DNA of 56,777 nt from Alphaproteobacteria bacterium. GTDB taxonomy: Bacteria; Pseudomonadota; Alphaproteobacteria; Micavibrionales; Micavibrionaceae. Made by a program: the position numbers and the translations under genes. Shown piece after piece: positions 34,492-44,027 of this stretch. The stretch is taken from positions 1-56,777 of the forward strand of contig JAUIIA010000014.1 of assembly GCA_030432025.1 (NCBI GenBank), in the 5' to 3' direction. Below the pieces are notes generated by a model. It was not told the origin of the DNA. It was given only the letters and a program-made list of their open reading frames with translations, and did not search any database. Positions within the stretch are counted from its first letter, which is position 1. The number at the start of each line of letters is the position of its first letter.

Positions 34492-35922
34492 GTGACTGCC
34501 TCTACTCTCAAATTCAAAACGACTAAAGACTTCCTGAAATACATCAAAGACAACGAAATCCAGTTCGTTGACATGAATTTCACCGATCTACGGGGAAAAT
34601 GGCAACACACCACTGAACATGCGGCAGGACTAGATGAATACAAGCTGGATCGCGGTATTTTCTTCGACGGTTCTTCCATCGCCGGCTGGCAGCCGATCAA
34701 CAATTCGGACATGGTCATCAAGCCTGACCTGAGTCGCATTATATACGACCCGTTTGCCGCTCAAAAAACACTCAAGATTTTCTGTGACATTTACGAGCCG
34801 GACACTGGCAAGCCATATAAACTGGACCCGCGCTCTATCGCGAAATCAGCCGAAAAATATCTCGCAAGCAGCGGCATGGCGGACACAGCCTATTTCGGCC
34901 CTGAAGCTGAATTCTTCATCTTTGATGATGTCAAAATCGATATCAGCATGAATAAAGTCGGCTTTGAAGTCGACAGCGAAGAAGGCCCATACAATAGCGG
35001 CCGCGATTACGACACAGGTAACATGGGCCACCGTCCGGGCGTAAAAGGCGGATATTTCCCCGAAAGCCCTGTCGACAGCCTTTCCGATATTCGCGGTGAA
35101 ATGCTGACTGTTATGCAGACTATGGGCGTTGAAGTTGAAAAACATCACCACGAAGTTGCACCAAGCCAATGTGAACTAGGCATCAAATTCTCAACATTGA
35201 TCGACAGCGCCGACAACATCCAGATTTACAAACATGTCGTACATAACGTCGCAAACAGCTACGGCAAATCCGCGACTTTCATGCCCAAACCGATATTCGG
35301 TGACAACGGCTCCGGTATGCATGTCCACCAATCCTTGTGGAAGGCTGGACAGCCGATCTTCGCAGGGGAAAGCTATGCCGGCCTGTCTGATACAGCCCTC
35401 TACTACATCGGCGGCATCATCAAACATGCCAAAGCGCTGAATGCTTTCACCAACCCGTCAACCAACAGCTATAAACGTTTGGTTCCGGGGTACGAAGCCC
35501 CTGTCCTGCTAGCTTACTCCGCACGCAACCGCTCCGCTTCATGCCGTATTCCGCACAGCGCCTCTCCGAAAGGCAAGCGCATCGAGATACGCTTCCCTGA
35601 CCCGACAGCCAACCCATACCTCGCTTTCGCAGCGATGCTGATGGCTGGTATCGACGGTATAGAGAATAAAATTCATCCGGGTGAAGCGGCCGAAGCTGAC
35701 CTGTATGATCTTCCTGAGGCTGAACTGGCGAAGATCCCGACAGTCTGTCACTCCCTGCGTTCCGCATTGGACGCACTAAGAGATGATCACGACTTCCTTT
35801 TGAAAGGCGGTGTCTTCACTGAAGATATGCTGAATTCTTATATCGCCTTGAAAGAAGAAGAGAATGAAGCCTACGAGACGATGATCCATCCGATCGAGTA
35901 CAAAATGTACTACTCATCCTGA
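34492..35922 (+). CDS. glnA: Glutamine synthetase type I
   Basis: Makes glutamine from glutamate, ammonia and ATP. The 476 residues begin with GTG (AAGGA lies 13 bases upstream). Motifs: FFDGSSIAGWQPINNSDM, PEAEFFIFDD (metal-binding Glu), VEKHHHEVAPSQCELGIKF, GDNGSGMHVHQSLW and NRSASCRIPHSASPKGKRIEIRFPDPTANPY. The adenylylation tyrosine region is present (DLYDLPEAELAKIP), so GlnE-type control is likely. No glnB is next to it. Its 3' end overlaps the convergent gene at 35910 by 13 bases. Confidence 0.97.
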   Translation: MTASTLKFKTTKDFLKYIKDNEIQFVDMNFTDLRGKWQHTTEHAAGLDEYKLDRGIFFDGSSIAGWQPINNSDMVIKPDLSRIIYDPFAAQKTLKIFCDIYEPDTGKPYKLDPRSIAKSAEKYLASSGMADTAYFGPEAEFFIFDDVKIDISMNKVGFEVDSEEGPYNSGRDYDTGNMGHRPGVKGGYFPESPVDSLSDIRGEMLTVMQTMGVEVEKHHHEVAPSQCELGIKFSTLIDSADNIQIYKHVVHNVANSYGKSATFMPKPIFGDNGSGMHVHQSLWKAGQPIFAGESYAGLSDTALYYIGGIIKHAKALNAFTNPSTNSYKRLVPGYEAPVLLAYSARNRSASCRIPHSASPKGKRIEIRFPDPTANPYLAFAAMLMAGIDGIENKIHPGEAAEADLYDLPEAELAKIPTVCHSLRSALDALRDDHDFLLKGGVFTEDMLNSYIALKEEENEAYETMIHPIEYKMYYSS

Positions 35923-37139
35923 TCGATCATTTCGCCTTCTTCTTGATCCTCATCACCTGAATCAGACAGCAAGTCTTTCTGCGGCTTTAGGTTACGCGTA
36001 ACGAGCTTGTAACTCTCGACATTCCGCGCCCACAGAAAATAGTCATGGTCACGTGACGGAGTAAACAGGGTCACAAAGTAGTAATATTCGCCCGCCAACA
36101 TGATCGTAACCCAAAGCTCATGGGCAACCACGTTTCCTTCCTGTCCGGTAACCGAGTAAACCTTGGTATCAACGAAGTCAAAATCCTCGGTAAACAGGAA
36201 ATCATCCCGCTCTTCCAGAACTTCACCCATTGTCAGGCCGTTGGTCTCAACTTCGGTTTTGAACAGCTCGAACTCTTCTTCCAAAGTCTCGGATGCGAAA
36301 ATGGAAACAAGGTTGATATCAATTTGACCATCAAGCCTTTGTTCCTTCTCTCCATACCAGCCGGTTTCAAGTTCACGAATATTGAACAGCTCGACCTTCA
36401 TACGGTCAATAGAACGAATAGGCAAAGACCGCAGCTTCCATGAAACCGGGTGTTGGAATTCTGCAATATCAAGGAACTGGTATTTCTCCATTTCCTCGAC
36501 ATCCTCTTCAACAACTTTTTTGATGTTAAAAGAGTTCATCACATGCGCCATATTCACTTTTTCTTCGTTATAGCGCTCCAAAGGAACGGAATATTGCGCA
36601 AACAAAACTTTCGTTCCGTTTACAATCGCACGAGCGCGTACAGCGTAACTTACAGAGTCTTTAATGTAGACATACAACGCATCGGCCTTTGTATCTGATT
36701 CAGCCTCAAGACCTCTGATATTGTAACCATTGGAAAGCAGATACTGTATGAACCATCGCTCTGCAGTGTAGTCATAGTCCAGCTCAACAGCCTCGACTGT
36801 AATCTGGCTTCTGGGGGCATAAAGATTGGCAGGACCGAAAAAGCTTTTCAGTTCGCTCAACACCTTTTGCCCGATATCGGAATCGATAGTGGCCTTGGTT
36901 GTTTCTTTCCATCCATTTGGAATACGCATATTGAAACTAAGTTCCGGACTGCTCGAGCTGTCCAGATTCGTAATGAATGACTCCTTCTTGAAAGCCGGAA
37001 TCGGCGTCATTTCAATTTCAGGCATAGGGGCCGTGAATTGATCCTTAATCTGCTGCGCTTCCGCGCTCAGAGAAAAATTCACAAGCAACAAACTCAGGAC
37101 AAATACAAAAACAGACTTCTTCTGGAACATGCACATCAC
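35910..37139 (-). CDS. Secreted protein of unknown function
   Basis: A 409-residue protein with a signal peptide (MFQKKSVFVFVLSLLLVNFSLSAEAQ). The mature part seems to contain two similar halves: each has a strand-rich segment with an IPNGWK- or HPVSWK-type motif and later an aromatic Tyr/Phe-rich stretch, suggesting a duplicated domain. The last 20 residues are very acidic. No known family is recognised. It is probably periplasmic. It is convergent with glnA and divergent from parE. Confidence 0.75.
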   Translation of the reverse strand: MMCMFQKKSVFVFVLSLLLVNFSLSAEAQQIKDQFTAPMPEIEMTPIPAFKKESFITNLDSSSSPELSFNMRIPNGWKETTKATIDSDIGQKVLSELKSFFGPANLYAPRSQITVEAVELDYDYTAERWFIQYLLSNGYNIRGLEAESDTKADALYVYIKDSVSYAVRARAIVNGTKVLFAQYSVPLERYNEEKVNMAHVMNSFNIKKVVEEDVEEMEKYQFLDIAEFQHPVSWKLRSLPIRSIDRMKVELFNIRELETGWYGEKEQRLDGQIDINLVSIFASETLEEEFELFKTEVETNGLTMGEVLEERDDFLFTEDFDFVDTKVYSVTGQEGNVVAHELWVTIMLAGEYYYFVTLFTPSRDHDYFLWARNVESYKLVTRNLKPQKDLLSDSGDEDQEEGEMIDQDE

Positions 37140-37326
37140 CTTTTAGATTACACCATCCCTATGATAACACAGCTTTTGTTGGCGTTTACACCAAATCTTC
37201 TGCCGACAGGAAATACTGTAAACGTGTTTTTTGCCTCAAAACCGCTGTAGTGCTTGATTTCATAACAGCGTCGCAGTAAGTAAACTATAGTTCACCTCAC
37301 AAATATAAAGCTCTGTTACTGATTAT

Positions 37327-39357
37327 ATGTCCGATTTATTCGCTTCCGGCGCTGCCGCTAAAACTGATTACGATGCCTCTTCTATCGAAGTCCTCGAAGG
37401 ACTTGAACCTGTCCGCAAAAGGCCGGGCATGTATATCGGCGGCACTGATGAACGCGCCCTGCACCACCTTGCGGGCGAAATCCTCGACAACTCCATGGAT
37501 GAAGCCGTCGCCGGACACGCCGACTGGATAGAAATAGCACTGGAAGCCGATTATTCACTGGTTATCCGCGATAACGGCCGCGGAATTCCGGTTGACGAAC
37601 ACCCAAAATACCCTGGGAAATCGGCTCTGGAAGTCATTCTGACCACATTGCACTCGGGGGGTAAATTCTCTAACAAAGCTTACGAAACATCAGGCGGTCT
37701 GCACGGCGTGGGTATCTCCGTCGTGAACGCGCTATCGGATGATATGTGGGTTGAAGTCGCCCGCGACAAAAAGCTCTACAAACAAAGCTTCTCCCGTGGT
37801 GTTGCCACGACCAAATTGGAAGACCTGGGGTCGGTTCATAACCGCCGAGGTACAACAGTATCATTCCACCCCGACCCTGAAATCTTCGGTAAAAAGGCAC
37901 ATTTCAAGCCGGGCTGGCTGTTTCAAATGGCCCGCTCAAAGGCATATCTGTACTCAGGTGTTGAGATTCGCTGGAAATGCGACCCGTCAATCATCCCCGA
38001 AGACAGCAAGGTCAAGCCGGAGGAAACCTTTAAGTTTCCAAATGGTTTAAAAGATTTTCTTGATAACTCACTTCAGGAACGAAACACCATCGTCCCCAAG
38101 CCGTTTTACGGCAAGGCAGATTTGCCAGATGGCGAAGGCCGCATAGAATTCGCTATAACATGGCCAAGTGACGGTGACGGGTTCTCTCATTCGTACTGTA
38201 ACACAGTCCCTACCCCACAAGGCGGCACCCACGAAAGCGGTGTCAGAACAGTTCTGTCCCGCGGTTTACGTGCTTACGGAGAAATGATCAATAACCGCAA
38301 AGCCTCCATGATCACAGCGGATGATGTAATGGGCGGTGCGGCTATCCTCATTTCCGTCTTCATTAAAGACCCGCAATTTCAGGGACAAACCAAAGAAAAA
38401 CTCGCAAGCTCTGCTGTGACGAAATGGGTTGATGCCGCAATCAAGGACCCGTTTGACCTATGGCTAACGAGCGACCCGCAATCCGCGAACCGCTTGCTGG
38501 AACAAATCATCCTGAAGGCCGAGGAACGCCAACGCCGCAAGCAGGACCGCGTGCAGGCGCGTAAAACTGCAACGCAGAAACTACGCCTACCCGGAAAGCT
38601 GGCTGACTGTAGCCGCGCGAACTCCGATGATACCGAACTCTTCATCGTTGAAGGGGACTCTGCGGGCGGTTCGGCAAAACAAGGGCGGAACCGTGAAACG
38701 CAGGCTATCCTGCCCCTTCGCGGTAAAATCTTGAACGTCGTTAGCGCAACTGTCGATAAAATCCGAGCCAACCAAGAAATTCAGGACCTCATTCAGGCCC
38801 TAGGCTGTGGTGCAGGTAAAGATTTTGATCTCGACAAGCTTCGCTATGAACGTGTCATCATCATGACGGACGCGGACGTTGACGGAGCACACATCGCATC
38901 CCTGCTCATTACATTCTTTTATAGCCAAATGCGACCATTGATCGAAGAAGGCCACCTCTATATCGCACAACCGCCTCTATATCGCCTCGTCAGCGGTTCC
39001 TTAAGCGCCTACGCAAAAGATGATCTGCATAAAGACGAATTGATGAAGACCACGTTCAAAGGAAAAAGCAAAGTCGAAGTCAGCCGTTTTAAAGGTTTGG
39101 GCGAAATGCCAGCAAAGCAGCTTAAGGAAACAACGATGGACCCGAAAAGCCGTGTGCTCTTGCGTGTAAAACTGCCCGAGGCTGCTGCCATGGTTTCCCA
39201 ATTGCATGACGACATCGAAGGCGACAACCCACTAGAGGCACAAGTGACTTTGGCTGATGTAGACGACCTCGTCGAACGTCTTATGGGTAAAAACGCCGAA
39301 CCACGTTTCCAATTCATTCAGGACAATGCCGAATTTGCGAGTGACATTGACGTTTAA
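37327..39357 (+). CDS. parE: DNA topoisomerase IV subunit B
   Basis: ATPase subunit of topoisomerase IV, which decatenates chromosomes. 676 residues: GHKL ATPase (EILDNSMDEAVAGHA, IRDNGRGIPVDEHP, GGLHGVGISVVNALS), transducer domain, and Toprim domain with VEGDSAGGSAKQGRNRETQAILPLRGKILNV and TDADVDGAHI. The short Toprim spacing and C-terminal RLMGKNAEPRFQFIQDNA fit ParE rather than GyrB. Confidence 0.95.
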   Translation: MSDLFASGAAAKTDYDASSIEVLEGLEPVRKRPGMYIGGTDERALHHLAGEILDNSMDEAVAGHADWIEIALEADYSLVIRDNGRGIPVDEHPKYPGKSALEVILTTLHSGGKFSNKAYETSGGLHGVGISVVNALSDDMWVEVARDKKLYKQSFSRGVATTKLEDLGSVHNRRGTTVSFHPDPEIFGKKAHFKPGWLFQMARSKAYLYSGVEIRWKCDPSIIPEDSKVKPEETFKFPNGLKDFLDNSLQERNTIVPKPFYGKADLPDGEGRIEFAITWPSDGDGFSHSYCNTVPTPQGGTHESGVRTVLSRGLRAYGEMINNRKASMITADDVMGGAAILISVFIKDPQFQGQTKEKLASSAVTKWVDAAIKDPFDLWLTSDPQSANRLLEQIILKAEERQRRKQDRVQARKTATQKLRLPGKLADCSRANSDDTELFIVEGDSAGGSAKQGRNRETQAILPLRGKILNVVSATVDKIRANQEIQDLIQALGCGAGKDFDLDKLRYERVIIMTDADVDGAHIASLLITFFYSQMRPLIEEGHLYIAQPPLYRLVSGSLSAYAKDDLHKDELMKTTFKGKSKVEVSRFKGLGEMPAKQLKETTMDPKSRVLLRVKLPEAAAMVSQLHDDIEGDNPLEAQVTLADVDDLVERLMGKNAEPRFQFIQDNAEFASDIDV

Positions 39358-39399
39358 TCACGTGTTGACCTCACACGGCGCAGCGCTGATGATGTCACA

Positions 39400-41286
39400 A
39401 TGTTGAAACGCGCTGGCATCATAATTCTAATTCTGGCTTTGGTATTTGGTGGCATTTACGCCTATCAGGTCACGACCAAGCCAACCCGGATTCATGAAAA
39501 TATCGAGCAAACCTTCGCGCATATAGGTTTTCAAAACCTGACCCTGCCCGAAGCGGAGCAATACCGCCAAACACTCGTATACAAAGGCATTGATCTGGAC
39601 GAGGACGGCTTCAGTTCGATCGAAACGGTCATCATCAAACACTCCCCCTTTGTCATTTCCTTTTCTGATGACGACGCTACCGCAACGGTAAAAGGTTTAG
39701 AGTTAACAGGAGAGCTTGGCCAAGACGGGCAAATCACAATTGCAGGATTTTCACCGCCCGAAGCTTTAAACCTGAACTTTGATAAACTCCCCTCCGTCAT
39801 CAATCTGGAGAATTTTAGCCTTTCACTCCTCAGCGAAGATCTGGGCGGCATAAATGTCAGCGGCTCGATACAGTTCAGTAATCACAACGACATGCTGAAA
39901 TTTCAAGGCGACCTGGATGCCATTCAAAAGCAAGTCGCAATCAACGCCAAAATCGAGGGCCAGTATAACCAGAACGGGTTTGTCGATATCCGCATCGAGA
40001 TTGAAAACGGAAAATTCGATCTGGGTTTTATGCAAGCAACGCGTATCGCGGGGCTTATTCTCGCGAATGGTGAAAACCTCCCCAATATCCGAACAGTCAC
40101 TGAACTACAGACCGGTGCCTTACGAATTTATGATATGCCGTGGCAAAACGCATCCATAACTGTCGACACCAAACAGGAACATCCGCGTGCCATTATCAGC
40201 GCCAAATCTGCGGGATATGAAGGCTTGGAGCTGGGGTTAACTATCCCTAACCTGTTTGATCCTGAAATCTTTATCGGGCAGATACACGCCGATACGCTCA
40301 AAACGGCTTTTGACTACTTCAACTCGCAAAACATCTCCCCGATTGAAGAAAGCGCTACTGAAAGCTTGGGGCGTTTGAAAAATATCTCCGCCAAATTCGC
40401 AAAAAAAGGAAACGTAAAGTTCCAGCTTCAGGATGAAAACCAGAACGCAACCACGACAGGTGTTGTCAAAAACACCGACGGTGTTTTTCAAGGCGAAATC
40501 AAAAGCACGCCCATACCGCTCGTCAATTTCTCAAAAGAACTGGCCGGCACACTAGAAATTGCAGGTAACTTTGAAAAGGCCGAAGAGCTGACAGGCTCCC
40601 TGATAGCCACATTGAAAAACGCATCCCTTTTTTACGGCTTCATCAACCTTTCCGACATAAACACCGAACTGGATATAGACGACATCCAGACCCTATCGGG
40701 CGAGCCGGTCAAAAACATCAAATGTACAATCAACGACTTCAAACTGGATGAGCAATGCAGCCTGAATGCAAAAATCGATAACGGCGCACTCAAAGTCTCT
40801 GATCTCGTCACCAAGGGGCCGGGCTTTGAAGCTTTTATCCCGAGTGCTGACGCCGACAAAACACTCATTCAAATGCGTAAAATCAATCTACGCGAACTGC
40901 TTCAACTTTTCGGCAGTAAGCAATGGAGCGGCCAAGGTACACTGGACGGAAATTTGATCGTCGGCATGAGCGAGGGTAAAAAGACAATCAAAAGCCTGAA
41001 CCTCACCAACAAAGGGAGAGGTATTCTAAAAATCACCGACCCTGCATTTTTCGACATGATCGGTATGGAAGACTTAGAAAAAGAAACCATGAGGCTGGCT
41101 TTTGAAAACTTCCATTTCGATTTACTGGAAATCAAAGCCGAAGGCACTCTGCCCGATCAAGTTAAAATTAGCGTATTCGGCAAAGGTAATAACCCGCAAC
41201 TTATGCAAGGCCGTCCCTTCTCTCTGGACTTCAAAGTCACACCCGACTTCACACCGATATTGTCAGAGATAACTAAAGAACGTTAA
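39400..41286 (+). CDS. AsmA/YdbH-like envelope protein
   Basis: A 628-residue protein with an N-terminal membrane anchor (residues 5-23) and a long periplasmic beta-rich body. The C-terminal part (about 530-620), with LAFENFHFDLLEIKAEGTLPDQVKISVFGKGNNPQLMQGRPFSLDFKV, matches the YdbH C-terminal pattern. AsmA-like proteins (YdbH, TamB, YhdP) move phospholipids between membranes; a similar role is inferred. It lies 42 bp after parE on the same strand. YdbH of E. coli is larger, so this is a short form. Confidence 0.75.
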   Translation: MLKRAGIIILILALVFGGIYAYQVTTKPTRIHENIEQTFAHIGFQNLTLPEAEQYRQTLVYKGIDLDEDGFSSIETVIIKHSPFVISFSDDDATATVKGLELTGELGQDGQITIAGFSPPEALNLNFDKLPSVINLENFSLSLLSEDLGGINVSGSIQFSNHNDMLKFQGDLDAIQKQVAINAKIEGQYNQNGFVDIRIEIENGKFDLGFMQATRIAGLILANGENLPNIRTVTELQTGALRIYDMPWQNASITVDTKQEHPRAIISAKSAGYEGLELGLTIPNLFDPEIFIGQIHADTLKTAFDYFNSQNISPIEESATESLGRLKNISAKFAKKGNVKFQLQDENQNATTTGVVKNTDGVFQGEIKSTPIPLVNFSKELAGTLEIAGNFEKAEELTGSLIATLKNASLFYGFINLSDINTELDIDDIQTLSGEPVKNIKCTINDFKLDEQCSLNAKIDNGALKVSDLVTKGPGFEAFIPSADADKTLIQMRKINLRELLQLFGSKQWSGQGTLDGNLIVGMSEGKKTIKSLNLTNKGRGILKITDPAFFDMIGMEDLEKETMRLAFENFHFDLLEIKAEGTLPDQVKISVFGKGNNPQLMQGRPFSLDFKVTPDFTPILSEITKER

Positions 41287-42005
41287 GGGTAATCACAGGA
41301 GTCGTAATCAACTTTTGCGAAAGACTGCGCTCCGTCAGAAATTGACAGACGATATTCCCGCCCATTCACAACCACAGAATGCCTCAGCGGCAAGGTCCCT
41401 TTCTTGGTATGGGTACCTTCGGGCGTTGTGAATGTAATCTCTACGCTCTTTGACGGGTCATACCACGCCTCCGGTAAACCTTCCAGATTGATCGCCGAGC
41501 GCCCCCTGCCCGTAATCATCAAAGCGCCGTCCTCAAGGCTCACCTCACTGACGGGACCATCATAAGCCGGCGTGGAGACAACAAAGCGCTTAGCTTGCGG
41601 CTCAGAACAATTTCTTGGCGCACGCGCAGAACGAAGGAGGAAAGCAAGGCGTTCAGGATCTCTACCTTCATCCAACTGATCCTTTAACAAAGGCACCAAT
41701 TCACGCAAAGGGCCTTCAGGGAGGGTTTCATCAAAACTTTCCTGTTGCTGCTCAATCCGTGTTTGAAGCGTTTGGATCTCCGCACTCAACGCCGTCACCT
41801 GATCCTGCAACTCTTCGCGCTGGTTCAAAAGCTCTTCATTCTGTCTGGCTGTCGCTAAGCTACTCTGGTCCTGCCCGCTGGCACCCAGCAAAAACCCCAA
41901 ACCAAAGGCAAGCAGCAACACAAACAGAACGACGCCGAACGCCAGCATCTGCTCGGAGTTCTTCCGCTTATAACGGTCTCTGGGGTTATAACTGGATACG
42001 CGCAT
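41283..42005 (-). CDS. Membrane-anchored coiled-coil protein, unknown function
   Basis: 240 residues: a basic cytoplasmic start, one membrane segment (about 20-42, ending in a Gly-rich GLGFLLGASG), a coiled coil (about 55-95, Glu/Gln rich), and a periplasmic beta-like C-domain with two cysteines. No family is recognised. It follows the SLC13-type gene by 17 bp on the same strand and so may work with it. Its end overlaps the stop of the convergent AsmA-like gene by 4 bases. Confidence 0.7.
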   Translation of the reverse strand: MRVSSYNPRDRYKRKNSEQMLAFGVVLFVLLLAFGLGFLLGASGQDQSSLATARQNEELLNQREELQDQVTALSAEIQTLQTRIEQQQESFDETLPEGPLRELVPLLKDQLDEGRDPERLAFLLRSARAPRNCSEPQAKRFVVSTPAYDGPVSEVSLEDGALMITGRGRSAINLEGLPEAWYDPSKSVEITFTTPEGTHTKKGTLPLRHSVVVNGREYRLSISDGAQSFAKVDYDSCDYP

Positions 42006-42022
42006 CGTTGTTCCTGCAAACT

Positions 42023-43930
42023 CTATTCAAGTCCATAATAGAATTTTGCGATCATAATGAAGGTCACCCATAAAATCAAAACAAGAGGCAAACCGCCCTT
42101 GATAAAGTCACGGAAACGATAGTGACCGGGGCCCATAACCAACAAGTTTGTTTGATAACCAATCGGCGATGCAAAGGAACAGTTGGCCGCAAAAATAACC
42201 GTAATGGCAAATAGCGAGGCAATATCGATCGGCAAATTGGCCGGAGCCTCAATGCTACCTGCCAAATTCATTGCAATCGGCGTAAACAAAATCGCACAGG
42301 CATTGTTACTCAGCACATTGGTCGTCAGCGCAATCAGCAAGAACATAATCGCCAGAATAGACAACGGCGTATCAGCAAACGGCAAGGACAAGACAAGTTC
42401 CGCAATGTAACGCGCCGCGCCTGAGGCTTCGAGAATGACACCAAGTGCGAGCATCGATCCAACAAGCAAAAAGATTTTACGGTCAATCGCACGCGTTGCC
42501 TGCCGTATATTTAAACAGCCCGTCGCAATCATACCCGCACTGCCAGCAATCGCGGCCACGGGAATGGTAATAATATTCGCGGCGGCCAGGCCAATCGTGA
42601 CCAGAAAGATACCAAGCGCCAAAGGAGTCTTGCCCATAATTGGCAAATCGCGCTTTGATCCAGAAAGCACGATAAAGTCGGTACTGTCACGCATGGAGTT
42701 TACGGTCATCCTGTTCCCGGCAATAAGCAACACATCACCGGATTCCAGACGGATGCGGCCAAGCCTTCGCCTCACCACTTTCGCACGACGCTGAATACCA
42801 AGCACGACAACACCATATTGCTTTTGGAAATTCGCATGATCGAGCGACATATCAACCATACGCGAAGCTGGCGTGATCATGATCTCGGCCAGAACACGGG
42901 TTTGTACATTCATATCTTCTGTCGAAGGAACATCCTCATCATCATCAGACTCTAACGCAGCCTGACTAATGGCTGCGGCTTCTTCTTCGGATAACAAGAA
43001 GCCCGGATACTGCGCCAAAAGCTTTGTCAGGCTATCGCGAGTAGCAGAAATAATCAGAATGTCATGCGCCTCAATCGCATATCCCTCAAAAGGCGGCAAA
43101 ATTATGTGCCCACCCCTTTGTATCAGCTTAATATTTAAATCCGGTAACCCCGGGAATTTTCCACCATCACACTCCGCCCCGATCAATTTAGAATCTTCAG
43201 TGATATCCAACTCCGCGACAAACTCCTTGCGGGAACCAGCTAGCTCCCTAGCCATGCCTGTGCGCTCCGGCATCAGACGCGGCAATATGAGCAATACATA
43301 AATAAAACCGACAACTGCAATCATAGAACCGGGAATAACAAACTCGAAAAATGTTAGCGGCGCATAGCCCAGCTCGCTCATACTGCTGGATACAAGCAGG
43401 TTTGTTGAAGAACCGATAAGGGTCGTCATCCCTCCCAAAATCGCCACATAGCTCAAAGGAATGAGAAAGCGGCTCTCCGAATATCCCGCGCTAGTCGCCA
43501 GAACCTGAATGATAGGAATCGCAATAATCACAAGCGGAGTGTTATTCATGAACGCACTGAAAACACATACAAACAAAAACAACGCCGTTATTGATATCCA
43601 GCTATATGACTTTTTGGTACGCGCAAAAAATGATGTCAAAAAGCGCAACGAATCTGTTTGGATCAGCCCTTGCCCCATAACCAACAACGCCAAAACAGCA
43701 ATCAACGATGGGTTAGCAAAGCCAGCCAATAGTTTCGCCGCCGATAATTGGTTATTGCCGGCCGCGTCAGGCAAAGGAAACGTTTGTCCGAAAATCAACA
43801 GCAACGTCAGGACCGCCAAGCTGGTTATTTCTATAGAAACCTTTTCACGAATGAACGACACCGCGGCCGCGATTGTAATAAACAATCCGAACCAGAGATG
43901 GACATCATATTCGATCAGGAATTGAATCAA
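42023..43930 (-). CDS. SLC13-family (DASS/NadC-type) permease with TrkA-C domains
   Basis: A 635-residue inner-membrane carrier. Membrane helices at both ends surround two cytosolic TrkA-C-type regulatory domains in the middle (about 215-320 and 340-420). Family features: LLVMGQGLIQTD, NNTPLVIIAIPIIQ, GSSTNLLVSSSM and the second-half repeat TNVLSNNACAILFTPIAMN, NCSFASPIGYQTNLLVMGPG. Relatives carry sulfate, dicarboxylates or other anions with sodium; the substrate is not known. It is paired with the coiled-coil gene downstream. Confidence 0.88.
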   Translation of the reverse strand: MIQFLIEYDVHLWFGLFITIAAAVSFIREKVSIEITSLAVLTLLLIFGQTFPLPDAAGNNQLSAAKLLAGFANPSLIAVLALLVMGQGLIQTDSLRFLTSFFARTKKSYSWISITALFLFVCVFSAFMNNTPLVIIAIPIIQVLATSAGYSESRFLIPLSYVAILGGMTTLIGSSTNLLVSSSMSELGYAPLTFFEFVIPGSMIAVVGFIYVLLILPRLMPERTGMARELAGSRKEFVAELDITEDSKLIGAECDGGKFPGLPDLNIKLIQRGGHIILPPFEGYAIEAHDILIISATRDSLTKLLAQYPGFLLSEEEAAAISQAALESDDDEDVPSTEDMNVQTRVLAEIMITPASRMVDMSLDHANFQKQYGVVVLGIQRRAKVVRRRLGRIRLESGDVLLIAGNRMTVNSMRDSTDFIVLSGSKRDLPIMGKTPLALGIFLVTIGLAAANIITIPVAAIAGSAGMIATGCLNIRQATRAIDRKIFLLVGSMLALGVILEASGAARYIAELVLSLPFADTPLSILAIMFLLIALTTNVLSNNACAILFTPIAMNLAGSIEAPANLPIDIASLFAITVIFAANCSFASPIGYQTNLLVMGPGHYRFRDFIKGGLPLVLILWVTFIMIAKFYYGLE

Positions 43931-44027
43931 GAAAATAAGCTCCTACAGGCCTGTTAAGGTCTAATACTGAATATACAATGATTTATCATGACAATAATGG
44001 AATTTTACGCCTAATTGCGAACCAATA

